NCBI GenBank assembly: GCA_016617855.1
Contig: JAECUM010001779.1
Coordinates: forward strand, 1 to 64,000
Length of the DNA stretch: 64,000 bases
Reading direction: 5' to 3'
DNA from: Megalonaias nervosa
Taxonomy: Eukaryota > Mollusca > Bivalvia > Unionida > Unionidae
Shown: piece by piece, positions 23,601 through 35,600 of the stretch
How positions within the stretch are numbered: position 1 is the stretch's first letter
How the letters are laid out: the number at the start of each line of letters is the position of its first letter
The notes under the pieces: model-generated
The model's input: the letters and a program-made list of their open reading frames with translations, nothing else
What the model was told of the DNA's origin: nothing
Database searches by the model: none
Translations under genes and position numbers: made by a program

Positions 23601-26600
23601 CTTCCCATTCCCTTTCCTATTATTATGGGACGGTTCTTGGGTTATTTGGTACTGTGTGCAGACTGCTTTTTCCTTCATCGTATTTATCCTTGCTGAAATA
23701 AAAGAAATTACACTATACAGAATGTATTTATAATGAAAGCTTTCACAAGCCAATCTAATATACAATATGGAAACACTGAAACAAAATTTAGTATTTTGGG
23801 AATCACAACAAAATTTGATTATGTAATACCTGCAGTATTGCATTGTTTACTTTTTCTGGGATGCAAGTCCCCATGGCAAAAAAAAGGGTCCATTCTCTAA
23901 TTATAATGAAATGTTCTAGAACTCTAGAAAAGTCCCAGACTGACTCTACATCATGGGCTTAGTAATTTCTTTTTCCTTAATTTGAGCAAAAGTTTTACTA
24001 CCTGATTACTTGTCATTACTTACCAATTACTTATTATTACCTGTTATTAATTACTTTACACAACATTACTTATTTTAATAAAATAAATTACTTAAGACTA
24101 CTAAGTAATGAAATTACGTACTTTTCAAACATGAATGAGCAGTACTTGAAAATGATTACTTGAACAATAAAAGGAATTAGTTGGTATATTTTGTACTTGG
24201 TATGTTAGTTAAAGTTTTACGATGTGATTACTAGTTGCAACAATTACTCATTTTTACACAGCCACTTTAAATTAAAGTATCTTAATTGTATAAAATGACA
24301 AAAGACTTTTAGTAAGTATTCAAATCACTAAATTTTCTGTCATACATGAATCAATCTAATCAACAGTTCTAATTTTTTCAGATGGGAGGAGGAACCCAAC
24401 CATCTGACTGCATCCTGCCCAAATTGCATTTTTATATAGAAGTGAAGTACAAAGTTTCTAATGCCATGCTGAAACAATCTGAAGATTTTCCCACATGTTT
24501 GAGAAAATGGCTGTGAGAGATTCCTTAAACTGAACAGTTTGCCATTCTGTATAACAGCCTGAACTTCTGGAATCTTCCCTTGGTGATACACTGATATTAT
24601 CCTGCTTATGTGATGTTCAGATTTTATTAGATTCTATTACTCATGCGAGTTGTACCTAATCTGCATTTTAAAATGCACATGAGACTAACTAGAGTATAGT
24701 CTCATGTGAGAATCATGTTCGGACAATCGTACCCAATTTGGTGGGAGCTGACATTGTTGAGTACTAATACTCAAAAGCTTACACTAAAAGTACAGTGTAC
24801 TTTCACTTTTAAAATGATCTACAATATTTTTACAGCAATAAACCTTGCATAAGCATGGGCAGAATTTCATAGTCTGCACAAGCTTGTTCCTTACATAATG
24901 AAGGCTGAATAAGCTTGTTCTTTACATAATGAAAGCTTGCACAAGCTTGTTCCTTACATAATGTAGGCTTGAAAAAGCTTGTTCCTTACATAATAAAAAC
25001 TTCCACAAGTTTGTTCCTTACATAATGTAGGCTTGAAAAAGCTTGTTCCTTACATAATGTATGCTTGCATAAGCTTGTTCCTTACATAATGAAAGCTTGC
25101 ACAAGCTTGTTCCTTACATAATGTAGGCTTGCATAAGCTTGTTCCTTACATAATGAAAGCTTGAATAAGCTTGTTCCTTACATAATGAAAGCTTGAATAA
25201 GCTTGTTCCTTACATAATGTAGGCTTGCACAAGCATGTTCCTTACATAATGAAGGCTTGCACAAGCTTGTTCTGTACATAATGTAGGCTTAAATATGCTT
25301 GTTCCTTACATAATAAAGCTTGAATAAGCTTGTTCCTTACATAATGAGAGCTTGAATAAACTTGTTCCTTACATGATGAAAGCTTGCACAAGCTTGTTCC
25401 TTAGATAATGTAGGTTTGCACAAGCTTGTTCCTTGCATAATGAAAGCTTGCATAAACTTGTTACTTACATAATGAAAGCTTGCACAAGCTTGTTCCTTAC
25501 ATAATGTAGACTTGCATAAGCTTGTTCCTTACATAATGAAAGCTTGCACAAGCTTGTTCCTGACATAATGAAGGCTTGAATAAACTTGGGAGTTACATAA
25601 TGTAAGCTTGCATAAGCTTGTTCCTTACATAACGAAGGCTTGAGTAAGCTTGTTCCTTACATAATGTAGGCTTGAATAAGCTTGTTTCTTACATAATGTA
25701 GACTTGAATAAACTTGTTACTTACATAATAAAAGTTTGCACAAGCTTGTTACTTACACAATGAAGGCTTGTATAAGCTTGTTCCTTACATAATGAAAGCT
25801 TGCACAAGCTTGTTTCTTACATAATGTAGACTTGAATAAACTTGTTACTTACATAATAAAAGTTTCCACAAGCTTGTTCCTTACATAATGAAGGCTTGAA
25901 TAAGCTTGTTCCTTAAATAATGAAGGCTTGTACAAGCTTGTTCCTTACATAATGAAGGTTTGAATAAGCTTGTTCCTTACATCATGAAAGCTTGCACAAA
26001 CTTGTTCCTTACATAATACAGGCTTGCATAAGGTTGTTCTTTACATAATCAAAAGCTTGCACAAGCTTGTTCCTTACATAATGAAGGCTTGAATAAGCTT
26101 GTTCCTTACATAATGATAGCTTGCACAAACTTGTTCCTTACATAATGAAGACTTGCGTAAGCTTGTTCCTTACATAATGTAGGCCTGAATAAGCTTGTTC
26201 CTTACATAATGTAGGCTTGCATAAGCTTGTTTCTTACATAACGAAGACTTAAATAAGCTTGTTCAGTACATAATGTAGGCTTGCACAAGCTTCTTCCTTA
26301 CATAATGAAGGCTTGAATGAGCTTATTCCTTACATAATGAAACCTTGCACATGCTTGTTCCTTACATAATGTAGGCTTGCAAAAGCTTGTTCCTTACATA
26401 ATGAAGCGTGATTGTGATTGTGATTGTGATTTTTTTAACGTAGCTTTAACAATTTTTCAGTCATATCGCTACGATGTCTGCAGTGTGGCAGTTTATAGTG
26501 ACGTCTAGCACTGGGGCATCATGCCGCAGACATGTAGCATGATGTCCCACCCAGTCACATTATCCTGACACCAGGCCGACCAGTCCTAACACTAACCTCT

Positions 26601-29600
26601 TAATGCTGAGAGCCAAGCGAGGCAGCTGTTAGTACCATTTTTGTAAGTCTTTAGTATGACTCGACCGGGGATCGAACCCACAACCTCCTGCATCCGAGGC
26701 GGACGCTCTAACCACTAGGCCACCGGAGCGGTCACATAATGAAGCATGTTCCTTACATAATGTAGGCTTGAATAAGCTTGTTCCTTATATAATGAAGGCC
26801 TGAATAAGTTGTTTCTCACATAATATAGGCCTGCATAAGCTTGTTCCTTACATAATGTAGGCTTGGATAAGCTTGTTCCTTACATAATGAAACTTGTTCC
26901 TTACATAATGAAGGCTTGCATAAGCTTGTTCCTTAATTAATGAAGGCTTCCACAAGCTTGTTCCTTGCAAACTGTAGGCTTGAATAAGCTTGTTCCTTAC
27001 ATAATGAAAGCCTGCACAAGCTTGTTCCTTACATAGTGAACGCTTGTACAAGGTTGCTATTTACATAATGAAGGCTTGAATAAGCTTATTCCTTACATGA
27101 TGTAGGCTTGAATAAGCTTGTTCCTTACATAATGATAGCTTGCACAAGCTTGTTCCTTACATAATGTAGGCTTGAATAAGCTTATTCATTATATAATGAA
27201 GGCTTGAATAAGCTTGTTCCTTACATAATGAAGGCTTGCATAAGCTTGTTCCTTACATAATGAAAGCTTGAATAAGCTTGTTCCTTACATAATGTAGGCT
27301 TGAATAAGCTTGTTCCTTACAGAATGAAAGCTTGCACAAGCTTGTTACTTGCATAATGAAAGCTTGCACAAGCTTGTTCCTTACATAATGAAGGTCTGCA
27401 TAAGTTTTTTCCTTACATAATGCAGGCTTCTACAAGCTTGTTCCTTACATAATGAAGGCTTGAATAAGCTTGTTCCTTACATAATGTAGGCTTGAATAAG
27501 CTCGTTTCTTACATAATGTAGGCTTGAATAAGCTTGTTCCTTACATAATGTACGGCGTGCACAAGCTTGTTTCTTACATAATGCAGGCTTGCATAGGCTT
27601 GTTTCTTACATAATGAAAGCTTACATAAACTTGTTCCTTACATAATGAAAGCTTGCACAAGCTTGTTCCTTACATAATGTAGACTTGAATAAGCTTGTTC
27701 CTTACAGAATGAAAGCTTGCACAAGCTTGTTCCTTACATAATGAAGGCTTGCACAAGCTTGTTCCTTACATAATGAAGGCTTGCATAGGCTTGTTCCTTA
27801 CATAATGTAGGCTTGCATAAGCTTGTTCCTTACATAATGAAGGCTTGCATAAGCTTGTTCCTTACATAATGAAAGCTTGCACAAGCTTGTTCCTTACATA
27901 ATGAAGGCTTGAATAAGCTTGTTCCTTACATAATGTAGGCTTGAATAAACTTGTTCCTTACATAATGCAGGCTTGCATAAGCTTGTTCCTTACATAATGA
28001 AGGCTTGAATAAGCTTGTTCCTTACATAATGAAAGCTTGTACAAGCTTGTTCCTTACATAATGAAAGCTTGAATAAGCTTGTTCATTATATTATTTAGGC
28101 TTGAATAAGTTTGTTCCTTATATAATGCAGGCTTGCATAAGTTTGTTCATAACACTATTTAGGCTTGCATAAGTTTGTTCCTTATATAACGCAAGCTTGC
28201 ATAAGCTTGTTCATTAGACTCTTTAGGATTGCATAAGCTTAAACATTACACTATTTAGGACTGTGCAAGCTTGCAGCAATTTTCTGTCAGCTTGCAACAT
28301 TTCTTTTATGTGGTTTGCGCATGCGTGACACTAGGTTCCAAATACTAGCTTGTATGATAACAATTTGTTTAAGTCTTGCAAGCTTGCATGAAGAGCGTGC
28401 AATTTTGCTTTGAGTGATGTAGAATGACGGTTGCAAGATGAAAGTTCCATGCATTACCGAAAACTTCATTAATCTGTTTTACGCTACCATTGGGAATGAG
28501 TCAGCAGCACTTGAGGAGTTTGTCAAGATCTGGAATTGTTTCTGCATGCCTTCTCTGTACAAATTTGTTGCATTCAACTTGAGAACATACTCTTTAATTT
28601 GCTATATAAAATATCACTTGTAGATTTGATATTCTAGGGCTTGGTTTTAACCAAATATTGAGTAACATCATACATCAAATGAATAGCAAATAAATGGAGT
28701 TATTCACAAAAGATTTGTTACAAATAATTTTAAATACATGAGTTCCAAGTTAATCAGACTTGTGTTAGGTGAGATCCATCTATCAACAGTTTTAATTTTA
28801 AAATCTATCTGCCCACCTCTTTAATGAAAACACATACATTAGCTTAAAAAAAGACCTGGAAAGGTTAGGGCTGTTCCAATAAAATATACACGGGACCCAG
28901 GGAAGGCACTAGTGATGTAGAAAGTCAAGTCACCCAATGATGCAATTTAGAATTTTGTCAATTAAAAGTTTCATTGCCAACCAAGTTTATTTCTGGCTGG
29001 GATTTGTCTCAAACTAATAGTGCAAAATGGAAATATCTTATCTGCACACATGCACTCTTGTAAATTTTTGCCCACTAGCTTGTTTTGAGCCATGGTTCCA
29101 GTTAAGAAGATACAGACAGGCACTGTGCCCTGGCCTTAATTGTATGGACACTGCCCCTATGTCTGTCCTCCATTTTTGTGATTGCCGTCCTTTCTTTTTA
29201 TCTGGTACCATGCACTTTCTGGATCAAACTGCTGACTCTGTACCATGTCACTCATGGGTGCACCCTGAACAGACATTTAGTATGTGAGAACAAGGCAATA
29301 TTAAAAACCAACGATTCCCTAAACACTGACAAAAGAAACATTTACAGACAAAAAAAACCCCTTTCTATATGGAGACTGGAATAAAAATATGTGACTTCCT
29401 CTCTGTATATTTCTGATTTTATAAAATCATATATTTTCCCTTGCTTTTGTTTATGCAATGGACTGAAAGTCTTAATAAAAATGCATCATTCTGCCTCACA
29501 ATGAAATTTCATTGATTGTACTTGTACCTTAGCAATATTCCCTTTTTATGCCATGAAAAATGTTATGTTTCAAATTTCTATGTAAATTCTACTCTGACAA

Positions 29601-32600
29601 ATTTATTGCATACTTCCTACTATATCTTTATCATATTTTGCGTGCCTGTACATACTAAAACAACGGGTCTATTCTTGTTATCTTAATACCTCTTTTAATT
29701 GGTGTTTTGCTTTCCTCATCTTCATCAGATTCCTTGTCAACATAGCACACAAGTTTTCCGATATTCCTTAAAAAAAAAGAAAAGAAAGAAAAGAAAACTA
29801 GAGCTCTCTAAATTTCCCTGTCCCCTTTCATTACATATTTTCAGGACATGACCCATGGGCTTGTAACTAAAATCTATGACATATTCTCCCTCTTCAGGAT
29901 ATGACCCACAGGTTATAACTAAAATCCATAACCTCCTCAGGATGTGACCCAGGTATTTTAACTAAAATTCACGACCCTTTCCGGGACATGACTCAGTGCA
30001 TGTAACCGAATTCCATGTCATGTTTTTCATCTCTATAAGGTTACCTAGAGGTTGCACCAAAATCCATCACACATTTTCCCTCTCCAGCACACGACCCAGG
30101 GGTTGTAACCAAAATCCATGATACATTTTCCTTATACAGAACATTACCCAGGGCTAATAACTAAAATAATGATGATGATAATGCTGAAGGCAGGTTTGGA
30201 TAGATGCTTCCTTATCATCATTATTTGCTTCAATTCATGCAAAAATGCTTTGTAATGGACACTTTAATAAGATGTAGGACTAAACAGTCATGTTTGCACT
30301 TTTACAGGTATTACCTTGAATGCAGAAGGCAACCTCCAGTGTTATATTTTTAAAACGCCATCTATTTTTTAACTGTGTGACTGATTTAAGTTGGACTTCC
30401 CTTGTTTTTCAGTCCTGTGAAATTCTTCATTAATAATATCGAGATGATCACTAAGTTCACTACTGACAAAGAAAGAGGCTCTGAATAAATTATCCTCACT
30501 GAAGTTATCTTCATATAGATGAAGAGTCACAAAGATGTAAGGATGAATAAAACGACTTGTATATCCATCCATTTCAAGATCAATTTCTTTCATCCATTTT
30601 TTTGTTGTTTTTGTACCCATAAAATTAAAACATAAAATCTTCTCATCAGCAGCAATAAGGCAGCAAATGAGAGTTTCCTCCCTCAAGATAAACTGTAAAG
30701 AAATTAATTCTGTATGTGTCATGACAGATTTTCCATACAACAAACACTATGAAATCAATCTACAAATTTTAACTTTTTAAATATTTTTATATATGACAAG
30801 ACAGACTGGTAGCTTCCATACTTACTGACACAGATGCAAACCTGGAAAGGATTTAAACAAAAGAATCTGGAAGCAACCTACCTTTTTGGTCTAGCACTAT
30901 CTCTTGATGTAAGATGTTCCATGTTGTGTAGTTTAGGGCTGAAGTTTGGATCATTCTTTTTCAACATGACATTGTCATCAATGCACAGTGAACTCTGGGT
31001 GTCTAAAATAGAAAAACTTCCATAAGAAACAAGGGTTACTGCAGTAGTTAATACAGCTGATTCATTTTTATAAACAAAACATGAGAGTAATTTCTGTTCC
31101 CAAGTAGTGTCTTTATATTGTTATTTTAAGGTTCCATAAAGAGTCATTTATGACGACTCTTTAAAAAATCGGCATAGTTGCAAATCCCTTATCAGAGACC
31201 ATAGGTAAACAATATGCTTAAAGTACTTCTCATTAGACCCCTCTACTTGTACATAATTCAGCTACTGAATCCCCATCAACAAATCAGAGCTGTCATGCTC
31301 AAAGTAATCCTATACACATGCTAAACATACAGTGATGCACTAAACAGAACCTGGTCAATAATGAGCAACTCCACTTTAAAATATTTGGTGTTGTTCAATA
31401 ACGAGTAACTCCATTTTAAATTATTTAGTGTTGTTCACTAACTAGTAACTCCACTCTAGTTTAATTTATTTAGTGTTGTTCAGTGAGAAGAAACTTCAGT
31501 TTAAAATATTTGGTTGTCTTAAAACAACAGATACAGCTGGATTTAAAATAAATGTCACAAGACATAAAGAACACAGAAAGTAACAGGAATTAAGCATATA
31601 CAACACCCCCTTAACTTGTATGTAATGATAACAATAACTCTATCATATGAATTAAATCTGCTTTATCACATCTGATCAAGTTTCTAATAGCAAAATTAGA
31701 CAAATGATGAAATTTGATAGACTTATTGTAGACAATGGGTGAACATGAGATCCTTTTTTTCCTGCATCAGCACAGTAGTCAAACGCTGTTTTTTTTAAAA
31801 CCAGGAATTAAATTTTTTTAAAAAAAATCCAATCAGTCAGGCCAGTACTAAACATTTGTACTTGCCCAGAACAAACTTGTACACAATCAGCTATTATAGA
31901 AATATAAAGGTTGACGATGTTAATGACCTAAATTTCATAATGTGAATGGGTATTTCTCAATCTTATTCTGTGATCCTTCTAACAATAGCTTTAAGTAATT
32001 CAGGCTGAGCCCAGCCTGCTCTCCATTTTGTAAGAAATTAATAACACTAGCTGTATGTAATTACAGACTAAGACCAGCCAGCTCCCTGTCTAGCAAGAAA
32101 TTAACAGCACTAGTTGTAAGTAATTACATACTGAGAGCAGTCCACTCTCCATCTGGCAAGAATGATTAGCATTAGTTGTATTACAGAATGAGACCAGTCT
32201 GATCTCCATCTGGTAAGAAAATATAGTAGTGAAGAGAGAGTGATATGCTTAATTAAGCTTCATCAAAACAAAGAAAAAAACAACTTCTGGTAGAAAGTAT
32301 GGACTTAAAATGAACAAAGTCACCAATATTCTTGACAAAACATCTTTTTTTTAAAAAGGAAAGAATGGTCAGCTCTGTATCAGCACTCATCTGATAGTGA
32401 CTGAAAAATTCATTTTCCAGAAAGGAATTTTCAATTGCCATTTTGAGTTGGGGTGGGTGGGTGTTAATTTCCAACCATTAGTTACTGATTCAAAAACATG
32501 CAGGACAAATGTCAGATGCTGGCCTGTTGTAACATAGATCTCTCTCAGGAGAACAGAAAGATGTTTGTACCATGTCAAAATTTCCTCTGACTACCTAAAT

Positions 32601-35600
32601 TAATTAAATTATATAAAAGCTACACAATTATTTCAATTACCTTCAGAATCTGACTCTCCAGAGCTTATCTCAATTACATCAATTTCTTGTGATGGAACCT
32701 CCTTCTGAAGACGTTCTGGGGGATTTGATTCTATTCTGATCTCACGAAGGTCTATGACTACATTACTGGGGGACGACAGCAGGCTCTTAGAGGGACTATC
32801 TATGTTGCTTGGGAATCTCAGATCTGGAAGCTTGACCTCTGACATACCATCAGCAGTTGCATGCAAATCTGAAGGAAAGCTATTCCTCAACCTGGCTGCA
32901 GCTTTCTGTGAAATGATGACACGTGGATGAGTAAAAATGTTGAGTAAAAATTGTTTTGACAGAAAATATGGAGTTGTCTCAATAAACATGCCTGTACAGA
33001 CATGAAGCAGAATCTAGTTACATGCACAAAGTTACTAAGTTCTATTTCTCTATCTGGATCTATAAAACCAAAAAACCTATAATGTTGATTGGTGATTTTG
33101 GCTCGAAGATAAGAACAGCCTCCCCAATTTGGTACATTTAACACAATATTATGATGACATTACAAGTATACCAGGTCTCATCCCTTCATTTCAAACATTT
33201 CAAATCCTCAATGATAACATTCTGACTGTGACCTTGACCCCAAGGTAAAAGAGGTGTTGTTGTTGTTATTATTGTAGAGGTGAGTGAGCATGTTGTAGAA
33301 TAAATTATCTTAGCTTCATAGCGGTTGCCTTGTGGTGGCTTACTGGCTAGAGTGCTGGACTTTCAACCATAAGGATGCTGGTTCAAATACTACCACTAGA
33401 TCAGATTGGGTCAGTTACCTTGGTGTATCTTTGGCAAGGCACTTTACTCCAAGCTCCTTGTCACTAAATAACCTACTTGTACTGCTGTGCCACAAATAAA
33501 AAAATCCAAAATAATTTATATATTACACATAATTTTAGCAACCATGGCTATAGTAACCACCTGTCATTTATAACCAAAACAGATTTATTTTACTAAATGC
33601 ACTTACATGCAACCAAATGTTAAACACTACCAGCAGCCATGAATATTAGGCACAATATGTAATTCAAGATTGCTAAGAATGAACATATTGCAAAACCAGA
33701 TATAAATGCTACAGACCTTAATTTTATCCTTTGTAGCCAGGACTGCTCAGTGAAGTGCAGTTTAAGAGCAGACTGTTTAGAGCTGTCATGCACCAAATAT
33801 GAGGGAAAAAGTTGCGTCTGGTTACCGGTTTAGTTAGGTTTATAAAGTAAAGTTGCATGCCCATGTTCTTTTATTTTTGTCAAAATTCCTATTACAAATA
33901 ACTATTCCATATTTAAAGGATTATCAATCATGAACTTGTGTAATAACTCTGACGATATGATAATAAATGCAGAACTACTCACAACTCACGTCCTTCCCTT
34001 TACTTTCTAAAGCAAGTATTATATTTATAATAATACCCCAAAAAACTATGCAGTCCAATTCAATCTGGAAACAATAGAAAAGTGAAGCAATAAAATTCAA
34101 GAAAATAAATCTCAATCACAGTAAACATCATTTTGAATCAAACATATCCTTAAGTAATGTTTGTCCACTTTTATTCATGAAAATATCCAACATAATGTAA
34201 GGATCATGTACACACTGTATTATCTACTGCCAAACACTGTTCCATACTGGATATAATAATGTAAACCATTAGGTGTTTCATGAAAAACAAAATGTTTTCA
34301 CTTGCTGCTCTTGAGGATTATTCACTATTCAGTTGCGGAAATGGAAAGAAGAGTACTTTCTTAGTACTAAATGTATTTCATACAAATAACAAAATACTTA
34401 AAAAAACAATCAGCAGATTAAATCACACCTGTCATAAGTGACACTTTTAATGTGTGGATATAAATTCCACTCCTTCCAGTTTGATTCAGACTTGATTGGA
34501 GAGCACCTCTCCACCATCCTTCCATTAATCTAACCAAGTAATCACATGGGCTGTGACAGATAAATCTTGGGGATGCAACTAATTCATTAATTTCAATGAC
34601 ATAGCAGCTTCACTCTGCAATGAACTTTGAAAAACGGAAATAAAATAATGGGCACCACCTTCACACTATATAGGCACTGAGTTAGTACAAGTTTTGTATG
34701 TTTAGCATCTAATCCATAACTGTCAAGACCTTTATTTTTGAAAGCAACCTTTAAGAACACTGAGACACCTACATAAAATCTTATTTGTAACAGCGGAGTT
34801 AAGCTTTTTGACTGTAACTTAATTACTCCAATAGGGACTAGTCATGTTTCCTTAACACTGTGTGGATGTGTTCAGTCTTTCACAGAATTGCATACATTGT
34901 GGCTTAATATAGTACATTTTGTTAATGACTAATACAAAAAATACTAAGTACCCATGAATCAGAAAGCAGGACTGATTAAATACCCAAATCACTAAATATG
35001 ATAACCAGAAACTTGACAGTAATCAAAACTGCAATTACAGTGACATTATTTCAAATTTTTTTAATAAACTTTAAACATGCATTTGTGGCAGAAGAACATA
35101 CAAGGTATGTAATGGATTGGCTTTGGGAAGGAGAGAGAGAGAAGATTGGAATAAAAATAAAAACCAAGGAGCTCGTCAAGGTAAGCCTTGATGTAGCTTG
35201 AATTTCATTGTTTTTTCTACATATGCACCATCATTTTCGGTTACTCCAGAAACCATTTCTTCCATTGACATTCTGTTGAAAATTGTATAAATTCTGCTAC
35301 AATAATAGGCTGAACATAAGTAATTACTTAAGATTTATATAAACCTCAGATTATGTACAAAAGTTTTGGGTGTACATTACCTTGGGAACCTGCATTAGTT
35401 TTTTCTTATACGATTCTCTGAAAGTGCCTGGTACACGCACAGCCAGGGTTTTGTTATCTTCAAAATTGGTTAAAATTAGAGCAATCATCTCCAGTGTCTT
35501 ACCCAGGCCCATAGCATCAGCAAGTATTCCTGTAAATAAAACAATGAAATATTCTTAACAGTTGTGATAGCATGGACTCCAGTGTCTTACCCAGATCCAT

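Larger units (their letters stand above)
23693..29689 (-). other. HLTF intron 9
   Basis: The main content is the 32-bp satellite (24874-28275) with a SINE inside. In 23700-24870 I see AT-rich sequence with 'ttacttattatta'-like runs and no gene. In 28280-29680 there is one MITE fragment (28867-28990) and nothing else that I recognise. Confidence 0.7.
29767..30881 (-). other. HLTF intron 8
   Basis: It holds degenerate repeats (29842-30165) and one unidentified 124-codon ORF (30369-30743). Confidence 0.65.
31003..32640 (-). other. HLTF intron 7
   Basis: It holds two degenerate tandem repeats (31348-31515 and 31985-32222). Nothing else is recognised. Confidence 0.65.

Noticed and set aside
26640..26733. 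tRNA gene with boxes A and B
   Set aside because: Part of a SINE present in several copies, with target duplications.
26848..27051. Minus-strand ORF of 67 codons
   Set aside because: Lies wholly within the 32-bp satellite.
24874..28275. Regularly spaced repeats that could suggest a CRISPR array
   Set aside because: The 32-bp units are contiguous tandem repeats with no unique spacers, and the genome is eukaryotic.
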